In this document: positions 1 through 6,399 of the stretch, piece by piece
How the letters are laid out: each line of letters opens with the position of its first letter
How positions within the stretch are numbered: position 1 is the first letter of the stretch
DNA from: JAZGAE01 sp036475545
GTDB lineage: Bacteria; Pseudomonadota; Alphaproteobacteria; DATDPM01
Assembly: GCA_036475545.1 (NCBI GenBank)
Contig: JAZGAE010000148.1
Span: forward strand, 1 to 16,606
DNA length: 16,606 bases
Reading direction: 5' to 3'
The notes under the pieces: model-generated
Databases searched by the model: none
What the model was told of the DNA's origin: nothing
Seen by the model: only the letters and a program-made list of their open reading frames with translations
Translations under genes and position numbers: made by a program

Positions 1-132
1 ACGAAGGCGGGGGAACCGCGTGCGCGGCATGATGGGCGCCGCTGCTCGCGCCGCGCCTAACCAAACGGTTCGAAAGCGGGTGCATCCGGGCGGACGAGTG
101 TTCGCCGCCGCCCAAAGTCCAACGCTCGATCA
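1..132. other. Unassigned flank at window edge
   Basis: No recognisable gene. One plus-strand frame is open from position 2 and ends at the TAG of 134-136, which is the left CTAG of the adjacent miniature element. In-frame ATGs lie at 29 and 32. The roughly 44-residue translation is Ala/Arg-rich, resembles no family I know, and open frames of this length are common by chance at this GC. It could be the C-terminus of a gene convergent with nfu, or nothing. Confidence 0.2.
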
Positions 133-337
133 CTAGAGCATAATCCGGTCAAGTTGAACTGACTGCGCCGGGGCGGGCGCCCGCGGCGTTGCGCCGCTCG
201 GCCGACCCGTCCTCCGCAGCAGCGGCGCTGCCGCTGCGGAGGGTGGATGCCTCCGCATCGCCCTTCGCGCCGCGCCTAGCGGATCGCCTCGCCACGGCGC
301 AACGCAGCCGATTCCACCTGACCGGATTATGCTCTAG
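133..337. mobile_element. Miniature inverted-repeat element, copy 1 (205 bp)
   Basis: The element is bounded by terminal inverted repeats at 133-158 and 312-337. The outer 19 bases, CTAGAGCATAATCCGGTCA, match perfectly and the next 7 match at 5. Both ends begin with the palindrome CTAG, which could be a 4-bp target duplication (it fits the YTAR target of IS5-type elements) or could flank a 2-bp TA duplication as in IS630 or IS427-type elements. No transposase is encoded, so it would be non-autonomous. Inside are a 42-bp block shared with copy 2, a 10-bp hairpin (211-220 with 233-242) and a small hairpin (246-250 with 255-259). Its right edge overlaps the stop codon of nfu. Together with positions 1-132 it fills the 333 bases lacking a recognised gene. 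The repeat is seen directly; the transposon family is inference. Confidence 0.8.
164..205. repeat. 42-bp internal block shared by both elements (copy 1)
   Basis: This block is identical to 4665-4706. It contains the 12-bp palindrome GCGGGCGCCCGC (173-184) and two TGCGCC motifs. In this copy it directly follows the 39-bp left end shared by both elements. In copy 2 it directly precedes the right end. Confidence 0.85.
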
Positions 338-891
338 ACGATCGGCCGGACCTCGACGACCTCGGGGATGTAGTGGCGCAACAGGTTCTCGATGCCCGCC
401 TTGAGCGTGGCGGTCGAACTCGGGCACCCCGAGCAGGCGCCCCTCATGTGAAGATAAACGACCCCGTTCTCGAAGCCTTGGAAGATGATGTCGCCGCCGT
501 CCTGGGCCACAGCCGGTCGCACCCTGGTTTCCAGCAATTCCTTGATCTGGGCGACGATCTCATCGTCTTCCTCAACGCCCCCGGTTTCCGGCGCCGCGGT
601 CTCGGCGGCGAGGATCATGGGATCGTCGGACGTGTAGTGCTCCATGATCGCGCCGAGGATCGCCGGCTTGAGGACGTGCCATTCCTTGTCGCCGGCCTTG
701 GTCACGCTCACGAAGTCGGAGCCGAGGAACACCCCGGCCACGCCCTCGACCCCGAACAGGCGTCTGGCGAGGGGCGAGCGCTCCGCCGACGCGGAATCGG
801 TGAAGTCGGCGGTGCCTTTTTCCATCACCGTCTTCCCGGGGATGAACTTGAGCGTCGCCGGATTCGGGGTCTGTTCGGTCTGGATAAACAT
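334..891 (-). CDS. nfu: Nfu-type iron-sulfur cluster scaffold/carrier protein
   Basis: A 185-residue cytosolic protein that should bind a 4Fe-4S cluster and pass it to client apoproteins. An N-terminal Nfu domain (residues 1-88, opening MFIQTEQTPNPATLKF) is joined by an acidic linker (about 92-110) to a C-terminal NifU domain (about 111-180). The cluster-binding CxxC lies in GACSGCPSS, with Cys143 and Cys146. This length and two-domain layout are usual for alphaproteobacterial and mitochondrial Nfu. The ATG at 891 is chosen because MFIQTE is the conserved family start and GAGG lies upstream; the same frame stays open further upstream without Nfu similarity. A candidate promoter lies in the 92-bp gap to usp. 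The TAG stop (334-336) falls inside the terminal CTAG of the miniature element. Family assignment is secure; client proteins are unknown. Confidence 0.95.
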   Translation of the reverse strand: MFIQTEQTPNPATLKFIPGKTVMEKGTADFTDSASAERSPLARRLFGVEGVAGVFLGSDFVSVTKAGDKEWHVLKPAILGAIMEHYTSDDPMILAAETAAPETGGVEEDDEIVAQIKELLETRVRPAVAQDGGDIIFQGFENGVVYLHMRGACSGCPSSTATLKAGIENLLRHYIPEVVEVRPIV

Positions 892-942
892 CTCTTGCCT
901 CGCCTGCGCCGCGCCTGCCGGACGCTCAGCCTTTCTGTCTCC

Positions 943-971
943 ATAAATGGCTAGGCTCGCGCCGAGGTCAA
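943..971 (-). promoter_or_regulatory. Candidate sigma70-type promoter for nfu
   Basis: Read on the minus strand: TTGACC (966-971; 5 of 6 to the -35 consensus), a 17-bp spacer, then ATTTAT (943-948; only 3 of 6 to the -10). It lies in the usp-nfu gap and would leave a leader of about 45 nt before the nfu ATG. It suggests nfu can be transcribed separately from the genes upstream. No IscR-like or Fur-like site was recognised. Confidence 0.35.
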
Positions 972-983
972 GTCCGACGCCCC

Positions 984-1469
984 TCACGTAATGCTTTCGA
1001 TCTGCTGGTCCGTGAGGTTGCCGGGAATAATGGTCACCGGGATGCGCAGCCTGCCCACCAGCTTGCCCGTGAGCGCCGAGACCAGCGGGCCGGGCCCCGT
1101 CGGACCCGTCGCCGCCGCCAGGACCAGGATCGAAATGCTCGGCTCCTCCTCGATCAGCCCCAGCAGCTCGTCGGGGCGCGCGCCTTCGCGCACGTAGAGG
1201 ACCGGCATGGTGCCGGCCCATTTGTTCACCTCTGCGGAGAGGTCCTGGAGAAGGGCCTCGGCCTCTTCGCGGCGCTCCTCCTGGTGCATGTCCGCCACCG
1301 CGACCCAGTGCATGAAGTCCGAGGGCTCGATCACGTAAAGGAGCGCCACCTTGCCGTCGGTGTGCTTGGCCCGCAAAGCGGCGAATCGTAGCGCCACGCG
1401 CATCTCCTCGCTGTCGTCGACCACCACGAGGAAGACGCGTTCGCGGCTGTGCTTCCGTTGCTCGCTCAT
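984..1469 (-). CDS. Universal stress protein (UspA family)
   Basis: A 161-residue soluble single-domain Usp. The first strand, VFLVVVDDSEE (residues 12-22), carries the Asp pair typical of nucleotide-binding Usp proteins. The C-terminal loop has Gly122, Gly125 and Gly135 in the G-2X-G-9X-G spacing of ATP-binding members, followed by Lys136 where Ser or Thr is usual. Nucleotide binding is therefore likely but not certain. Members generally act in stress survival; the specific role is unknown. The ATG at 1469 is preferred: its GAGG ribosome site overlaps the stop codon of the upstream gene, leaving a 5-nt gap that implies translational coupling. A longer frame upstream (ATG at 1508) would overlap that gene. 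A Usp next to nfu is a familiar alphaproteobacterial arrangement. Confidence 0.88.
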   Translation of the reverse strand: MSEQRKHSRERVFLVVVDDSEEMRVALRFAALRAKHTDGKVALLYVIEPSDFMHWVAVADMHQEERREEAEALLQDLSAEVNKWAGTMPVLYVREGARPDELLGLIEEEPSISILVLAAATGPTGPGPLVSALTGKLVGRLRIPVTIIPGNLTDQQIESIT

Positions 1470-1474
1470 GACCC

Positions 1475-2224
1475 TCAAACCTTGCGGAACATGACCGCGG
1501 CCAACCATCCTGCCACCAGGGCGCAGAACACCGCAACGATGCCGTAAAAAGCCGGGAAGCGGTGGGCCGCGTCGAAGATTTCCGCGCTCACGCCCTCCTT
1601 GCTGATGAACAGTGGCCGGCTCTGGGCGATCACCACCTGGCCGTCGCGGATGAGGAAGACTTCGACCATATACGCCCCAGGGGCCACGGTGGCGGGGAAG
1701 TCGACGGTGGTGCGGAACAGCCGATCGTCGAGAAAGGCGATGGGCGCGGCGTCGGCGCCGTACAGGCCGTCGCGCTGCCTGAGACGGACGAGCGCCTCCC
1801 GGAAGGGTCGGGTGACTTCCTCCGGCGCCCTGATCTTCGCCGGGAGGTGCAGGTGATCGACCCCGATTTCGTGGCGCGAGAGCACCGCCGGCGACGCCAG
1901 TTCCGCCACCGGCCGCGAGCTCGCCACACGGTAAAAGGCGGGGACGCCCTCGAACCGCATGGACGCGCGGTTGACCCAGATCCCGCTGAGCCGGTCCTTG
2001 CGGCGCACCACGACCGACTGCTCGGGCCCCCGCACCACCACGGCGACGTCGCCCTCGCCGTCCGTCGCCCCGAAAAGAAGGACCTTGGCCCCCGCGAATC
2101 CCAGGGTGATCGTGATGCGGCGATCGGAGAGGTCGGCCGCCAGGTATTCCGCGCTCGCCGGCGCCGCGGAAAGCGCCGCCGCCGCGATCAAGGTAACGGC
2201 CATGATCGTCCGCGCCCGGTCCAT
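1475..2224 (-). CDS. TIGR02186 / Alph_Pro_TM family protein, secreted and membrane-anchored
   Basis: A 249-residue protein with an N-terminal signal peptide (residues 1-25, ending APASA before EYLAADLS), an extended beta-rich periplasmic part and one C-terminal membrane helix (about 224-246) with a short basic tail (FRKV). This layout and motifs such as LSDRRITITLGFAGAKVLLFG match the uncharacterised alphaproteobacterial family TIGR02186 (Pfam Alph_Pro_TM). In that family the gene typically sits beside a TauE/SafE permease, as here. The ATG overlaps the permease stop as TGATG, implying translational coupling. It may be an accessory subunit of the permease, but no biochemical function is known to me. 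An internal start at Met8 would still leave a signal peptide. Confidence 0.85.
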   Translation of the reverse strand: MDRARTIMAVTLIAAAALSAAPASAEYLAADLSDRRITITLGFAGAKVLLFGATDGEGDVAVVVRGPEQSVVVRRKDRLSGIWVNRASMRFEGVPAFYRVASSRPVAELASPAVLSRHEIGVDHLHLPAKIRAPEEVTRPFREALVRLRQRDGLYGADAAPIAFLDDRLFRTTVDFPATVAPGAYMVEVFLIRDGQVVIAQSRPLFISKEGVSAEIFDAAHRFPAFYGIVAVFCALVAGWLAAVMFRKV

Positions 2225-3144
2225 CACGGCCCCGTCAAGACGAAGGTGGAGTAAACGTCGGCGGGCACGGCGACCAGATCGAAGGCGAGTTTGCCGCACA
2301 CGACCAGCACCAGGAGGGCCAGCAGCACGCGCATCTGCTCCCCGCGCAGCTTCGTGCTGACGTGCGATCCGATCTGGGCGCCGATCACGCCCCCGACCAG
2401 AAGGACGAGCGCGAGCATCACGTCGACGGTCTGGTTGTTGACCGCCTGAAGGAAGGTGACGTTCGCGGTCACGAATATGATCTGGAACAGCGAAGTGCCG
2501 GGCACCACCGAGGTCGGCATGCCGAGCAGGTAGATCATCGCCGGAATCATGACGAAGCCGCCGCCCACGCCCATGATGGCCGCGAGCACCCCAACGAGGA
2601 AGCCGAGCCCGAGCGGCAACAGCGCGCTGATGTACAGCCTCGATGCGCGGAACCGGGTCTTGAAGGGCAGGCCGTGCAACCAGATGTGCTGGCGCCGCTT
2701 GCGCCCGGCGCCGGGCCTGCGCCTGTGGCGCAGCATGGCGCGCGCGCTCTCGCCCAGCATGAGCGTCGCGATGATTCCTAAGAACACCACATAGGCGAGC
2801 ACGATCACGAGGTCGATCTGCCCGAGCCCTCTCAGGACCGAGAACAGCCACACGCCGACGGTCGAGCCGACCAAGCCGCCCACCAACAAGACGAGCCCCA
2901 TCTTGAAATCGACGTTGCCCCGCCGCCAGTGCGCGAGCACCCCGGACACCGACGCGCCGACCACGTGATTGGCCTCGGTCGCCACCGCCACCACCGGCGG
3001 GATCCCGTTGAAGATCAAGAGCGGCGTCATGAGAAAGCCGCCGCCGACCCCGAAGAGCCCGGAAAGAAACCCGACCGCGCCTCCCAGCCCCAGGAACAGG
3101 AACACGTTCACGGCGACTTCCGCGATCGGGAGGTAAATCTGCAT
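2224..3144 (-). CDS. TauE/SafE (TSUP) family membrane permease
   Basis: A 306-residue polytopic inner-membrane protein with about eight hydrophobic segments. Its two halves each carry the TSUP signature: GLFGVGGGFLMTPLL (residues 29-43) and AIMGVGGGFVMIPAM (189-203). A basic cytoplasmic loop (about 134-169, with RHRRRP and RKRRQH) separates them. The family transports sulfite, sulfoacetate or other organosulfur anions; the substrate here cannot be told from sequence. The ATG at 3144 is used because the hydrophobic protein begins there. There is no strong ribosome site, and GTG at 3147 is an alternative adding one residue. It heads the tightly spaced permease, TIGR02186 and usp unit. The 244-bp gap to trpS suggests a separate transcript, but I found no convincing promoter there. 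Confidence 0.88.
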   Translation of the reverse strand: MQIYLPIAEVAVNVFLFLGLGGAVGFLSGLFGVGGGFLMTPLLIFNGIPPVVAVATEANHVVGASVSGVLAHWRRGNVDFKMGLVLLVGGLVGSTVGVWLFSVLRGLGQIDLVIVLAYVVFLGIIATLMLGESARAMLRHRRRPGAGRKRRQHIWLHGLPFKTRFRASRLYISALLPLGLGFLVGVLAAIMGVGGGFVMIPAMIYLLGMPTSVVPGTSLFQIIFVTANVTFLQAVNNQTVDVMLALVLLVGGVIGAQIGSHVSTKLRGEQMRVLLALLVLVVCGKLAFDLVAVPADVYSTFVLTGP

Positions 3145-3388
3145 CACCGGGCGCCGGAGCGCGAGAGCGTGTTTGTCACGACGGGCATCACTGGGCACAT
3201 GCGCGAGCGCGCGGGCCGGGCGGGCGCGGGCGCCACCCCACCGGGCCCTGCGCCCCGCCGCAAGCTTGGCAGAACATGGCACAAATCAGGGCGGCGTGAA
3301 AGGACGGCGGGGCTCGCCGCGGGCGCGGGCGGCGGCCCGACTGGCTGGGCCCGCGCGCGTCGGCCGCGAGAGTCGATTTCACGCCCCC

Positions 3389-4387
3389 TCAGGGCCGGAG
3401 CAGCCCCACGATATCCTTGATCTCGGCAAGGTTCGCGGTGGCCATCTCGGAGGCGCGCTCGGCGCCCTCGCGGAGGATCGCGTCGATGTGGCCCGGATCC
3501 CCCAGCAGGCGCTTCATTTTCTCGCCGATCGGCCCGAGGGTGGCGACGGCCAGGTCGGTGAGCTCCGCCTTGAAGGCCGAAAACTGGGCGCCGTCGAAGC
3601 GGACGAGGACCTCGGCCACCGTGGTCTCGGCGAGGGCCGCATAGATGCCGACCAGATTGGCCGCCTCGGGTCGCCCGGCCAGCCCGGCCGGCGAACCCGG
3701 AAGCGGGTCCGGGTCGGTCCTGGCCTTGCGGATCTTGAGGGCCACGGTGTCCGCGTCGTCGGTCATGTTGATGCGGGAGTAGTCCGACGGGTCGGACTTG
3801 CTCATCTTGGACGTTCCATCGCGGAGGCTCATCACCCGCGCGGCCTCGCCCAGGATCTGCGGCTCCGGCAGCGAGAAGTAGTCGACGCCGTAGGCGCGGT
3901 TGAAGGCGCCGGCGATATCGCGCGCCAACTCCAGGTGCTGCTTCTGGTCCTCGCCCACGGGCACGTGGGTGGCCTTGTAAAGCAGGATGTCCGCCGCCAT
4001 CAGCACGGGATAAGCGTACAAGCCGAGGACGGCGGCCTCGCGATCCTTGCCCGCCTTCTCCTTGAACTGGGTCATGCGGTTGAGCCACCCCAAGGGCGTC
4101 AGGCAGGCCAGCAACCAGGTGAGCTCGCAGTGGGCCGGCACCATGCTTTGGTTGAAGATGATGCAGCGCTCGGGATCGACGCCGGCGGCGATATAGGCGG
4201 CCGTTACCGCGCGGGTGTGGTCGGGCAGCTCGCCCGGCTCCTGCGGCACGGTGATGCCGTGAAGATCGACGACGCAGAAGATGCAGTCGAACCGCTCTTG
4301 CAACCCCACCCAGTTGCGGATGGCGCCCAGATAATTGCCGAGGTGAAGGTGGCCGGTGGGCTGCACGCCCGAGAATATTCGGTTCAT
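3389..4387 (-). CDS. trpS: Tryptophanyl-tRNA synthetase
   Basis: A 332-residue class I aminoacyl-tRNA synthetase that charges tRNA-Trp with tryptophan in the cytosol. Seen: the HIGH-type motif HLGN (residues 15-18) within GVQPTGHLHLGNYLG, the KMSKS motif (194-198), GEDQKQH (145-151) and YPVLMAADILLY, whose Asp133 corresponds to the indole-binding Asp of bacterial TrpRS. Length is normal for the family. The start MNRIFSGVQPTG is the conserved one, although no clear Shine-Dalgarno sequence precedes it. It follows murJ on the same strand after a 341-bp gap that contains the second miniature element. The murJ-trpS order is conserved in alphaproteobacteria. Confidence 0.97.
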   Translation of the reverse strand: MNRIFSGVQPTGHLHLGNYLGAIRNWVGLQERFDCIFCVVDLHGITVPQEPGELPDHTRAVTAAYIAAGVDPERCIIFNQSMVPAHCELTWLLACLTPLGWLNRMTQFKEKAGKDREAAVLGLYAYPVLMAADILLYKATHVPVGEDQKQHLELARDIAGAFNRAYGVDYFSLPEPQILGEAARVMSLRDGTSKMSKSDPSDYSRINMTDDADTVALKIRKARTDPDPLPGSPAGLAGRPEAANLVGIYAALAETTVAEVLVRFDGAQFSAFKAELTDLAVATLGPIGEKMKRLLGDPGHIDAILREGAERASEMATANLAEIKDIVGLLRP

Positions 4388-4521
4388 CGGATCGACACTT
4401 AATCGAATAGGGTCAATGGCTTAGGGAACTGCCGCGGCGGTGAGGCCCGGCGCCTGTTATGGCCGCTCCGCGGCATCGGGTCAAGCGGGCCGGGGCCAGG
4501 GCGCATCTTCACCGCCACCCA
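4388..4521. other. trpS leader region
   Basis: Non-coding sequence between trpS and the second miniature element; with that element it fills the gene-free stretch 4388-4728. The part next to trpS is unusually AT-rich for this window. A TTGACC on the minus strand (about 24-29 bp before the ATG) has no acceptable -10 at the right distance. No trp leader peptide, T-box or other known control element was recognised. Confidence 0.4.
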
Positions 4522-4732
4522 CTAGAGCATAATCCGGTCAAGTTGAACTGACTGCGCCGGAGGAATTTTGTGCCGCGGGCAGGAGCAGGGCGAAGCACGT
4601 AGCGGTGCCACCGTGCGAGCTCCGCGACGAACCCATGGCCGCAAAAGACCCCGGCCCTTCGGGTTGCGCCGGGGCGGGCGCCCGCGGCGTTGCGCCGCTC
4701 GGCCGATTCCACCTGACCGGATTATGCTCTAG
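4522..4732. mobile_element. Miniature inverted-repeat element, copy 2 (211 bp)
   Basis: It has the same terminal inverted repeats as the copy at 133-337 (here 4522-4547 and 4707-4732). The first 39 bases (4522-4560) and last 31 bases (4702-4732) are identical to copy 1. The interior 4561-4664 is not found in copy 1, and the shared 42-bp block lies against the right end (4665-4706). CTAG borders both sides. No transposase is present. The right edge contains the TAG stop of murJ. The element separates murJ from trpS, so any read-through murJ transcript would carry both inverted ends, able to fold into a long stem. That it is mobile is inferred from repetition and structure. Confidence 0.8.
4665..4706. 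repeat. 42-bp internal block shared by both elements (copy 2)
   Basis: Identical to 164-205, including the palindrome GCGGGCGCCCGC (4674-4685). Here it is preceded by the copy-2-specific interior and followed directly by the right terminal repeat. Confidence 0.85.
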
Positions 4733-6297
4733 CGCTCGGCCTCGCCGCTCCCCGGGCGCGGGCTCAGCGCCTCTTTGATCTCCCGGAACCGCGCCGCCCC
4801 GGTGACCTCGGCCAGGATGGCGAAGATGCCAAACCCCGCCGCCACTAGGAGCGCCAGCGCCACGGCGCGGTCGAACTCGGGGCCGGCGAGCGGGCCCTCC
4901 AACAGCCGCGTGAGCGCGTAGAGCGCGGCCGCCATCAGGGCCGAGGCGGCAACCATGCGGGGCAACCGCGACTTGAGCCGGGCATCGACGACCAGAAAGC
5001 CGCGCTTCCGAAGGAGGACCCAGAGAAGGACCGCCTGGAGCCAGGACGAGAGCGCGGTCGCCAAGGCGATCCCGACATGTCCCATCGGCCGAAACAAGGC
5101 GAGACTCAAGGCCACGTTGGCGGCGACGGTTGCGAGCGAGACGCGGAGCGGCGTCACCAGATCCTCGCGGGCGAAGAAGCCGGGCGAGAGCACCTTGACC
5201 ACCACGTAAGCCGGCAGCCCGAAGGCGAACGCGAACAGCGCGGCGGCGGTGGCGGCGCCCGCTTGGCTGTCGAAGACGCCGCGTTCGAACAGCACCGTGA
5301 TGATCGGGCCCGGTATTACCAGCAGCGCCGCCGCCGCCGGCACGGTCAACAGCAGCGCGACCTCGAGCGCCCGTGCCTGCGTCTCCATTGCGGCAGCAGC
5401 CGCGCCGCTGCGCAGCTTGCGCGAGAGGTTTGGCAGCAGCGCGGTGCCGATGGCGATGCCGACGACCCCCAGCGGCAACTGGTACACGCGGTCGGCGTAA
5501 TAGAGATAGGACACCGCACCGGTCGGCAGCAGCGAGGCGATCACGGTGCCGATGAACAGGTTGAACTGCACCACGCCGGCCGTGGCCATACCCGGAACCA
5601 TGAGCCGCAGCAGCCGGCGAACCTCGGGCGTCAGCCGCGGCCGGCGCAAGCGAAGCGGCATGCCCGCCCGGACCGAAGCCACCGCCAACCAAGCGAGCTG
5701 GCCCGCGCCCGCGACGGCGACGCCCCAGGCGAGCACGTGGCCCGGCGTGCGCGCGATGTCGGTGAAACCCACGAGCCCGGTAATGAGCACGACGTTGAGG
5801 AGCACCGGCGCCGCCGCCGCGGCGGCGAAGCGGTAGAGCGAGTTGAGCACCCCGCTGAAGAGCGCCACCAACGCCATGCACAAGAGATAAGGGAACGTGA
5901 GCCGCGTGAACTCGATGGCGAGGCCGAACTTTTCGGGGTCGTCCGCGAATCCCGGGGCGAAGAGATACATGACCCACGGCATCGCGATCTCCACCACGAG
6001 CGTGACCAGGAGCAAGGTGGAGAACAGCACCGCGAGGGTCTGCTCGGCGAAGTTGCGCGCGGACTCGCGGCCCTCCGCTTCGAGGTGCCGCGAAAACAGC
6101 GGCACGAAGGCGGCGGCGAACGCGCCCTCGGCCACCAGCCGGCGGAACATGTTGGGCAGCCGGAAGGCGACGAAGAAGGCGTCGGCGACGGGCCCCGCGC
6201 CGAGGAAGGCGGCGATCAGGATATCGCGGACAAAGCCGAGAACCCGGCTCAGCATCGTGTAGGCGCCGACGGTGGCGGCGGAGCGGACGAGCGCCAT
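4729..6297 (-). CDS. murJ: Lipid II flippase MurJ (MviN)
   Basis: A 522-residue MOP-superfamily inner-membrane protein, hydrophobic throughout and consistent with about 14 helices. It flips lipid II to the periplasmic face for peptidoglycan synthesis. The N-terminus aligns without gaps to E. coli MurJ: Arg18, Arg24, Asp39, Arg52 and Arg53 occupy the same positions, in MLSRVLGFVRD, VADAFFVAFRLPN and MFRRLVAEGAFAAAF. The ATG at 6297 is the conserved start; the ribosome site is weak. It lies between glnD and trpS, all on one strand, the usual alphaproteobacterial order. The C-terminus ends with a charged tail (PRPGSGEAER). The TAG stop (4729-4731) lies inside the terminal CTAG of the miniature element. 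Confidence 0.96.
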   Translation of the reverse strand: MALVRSAATVGAYTMLSRVLGFVRDILIAAFLGAGPVADAFFVAFRLPNMFRRLVAEGAFAAAFVPLFSRHLEAEGRESARNFAEQTLAVLFSTLLLVTLVVEIAMPWVMYLFAPGFADDPEKFGLAIEFTRLTFPYLLCMALVALFSGVLNSLYRFAAAAAAPVLLNVVLITGLVGFTDIARTPGHVLAWGVAVAGAGQLAWLAVASVRAGMPLRLRRPRLTPEVRRLLRLMVPGMATAGVVQFNLFIGTVIASLLPTGAVSYLYYADRVYQLPLGVVGIAIGTALLPNLSRKLRSGAAAAAMETQARALEVALLLTVPAAAALLVIPGPIITVLFERGVFDSQAGAATAAALFAFAFGLPAYVVVKVLSPGFFAREDLVTPLRVSLATVAANVALSLALFRPMGHVGIALATALSSWLQAVLLWVLLRKRGFLVVDARLKSRLPRMVAASALMAAALYALTRLLEGPLAGPEFDRAVALALLVAAGFGIFAILAEVTGAARFREIKEALSPRPGSGEAER

Positions 6298-6354
6298 GAC
6301 CGGCAGGTGTATCGGATTTGAACGGGCGGGGGAAGCCGCAGGCGCGCCGGCCTG

Positions 6355-6397
6355 CTTCGCGCCCGTGATCGAGCGCCGCGGGCGCGGCGGCGCGAAG
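6355..6397 (-). terminator. Candidate hairpin just after glnD
   Basis: A perfect 9-bp stem (6355-6363 with 6389-6397) encloses a 25-nt loop holding a second 5-bp stem (6373-6377 with 6381-6385). It starts 2 bases past the glnD stop codon. No U-tract follows, so it is not a classical intrinsic terminator. It may stabilise the glnD 3' end or attenuate read-through into murJ. Confidence 0.4.
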
Positions 6398-6399
6398 GC

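Noticed and set aside
892..1536. Upstream extension of the nfu frame, which would give a 400-residue protein
   Set aside because: The extension overlaps usp in another frame and shows no similarity; nfu has a conserved start and ribosome site at 891.
3188..3382. Small minus-strand frame containing MFCQACGG, suggestive of a zinc ribbon
   Set aside because: Only one CxxC pair, the rest is Pro/Arg-rich low complexity, and no ribosome site was seen.
3145..3388. Riboswitch or terminator in the trpS-permease gap
   Set aside because: Only short GC stems (5 bp) are visible, which are expected at this composition; no known riboswitch core recognised.
4388..4440. TTGACC upstream of trpS as a promoter -35
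   Set aside because: At 16-18 bp spacing the sequence does not resemble a -10 hexamer and would run into the start codon.
4561..4664. Interior of element copy 2 as a gene fragment or small RNA
   Set aside because: No frame looks coding, no transposase motif was found, and no promoter is apparent; left as part of the element.
5077..6321. Plus-strand open frame opposite murJ
   Set aside because: Extremely Arg/His/Glu-rich, no conserved motif, and fully antisense to a confident MurJ.
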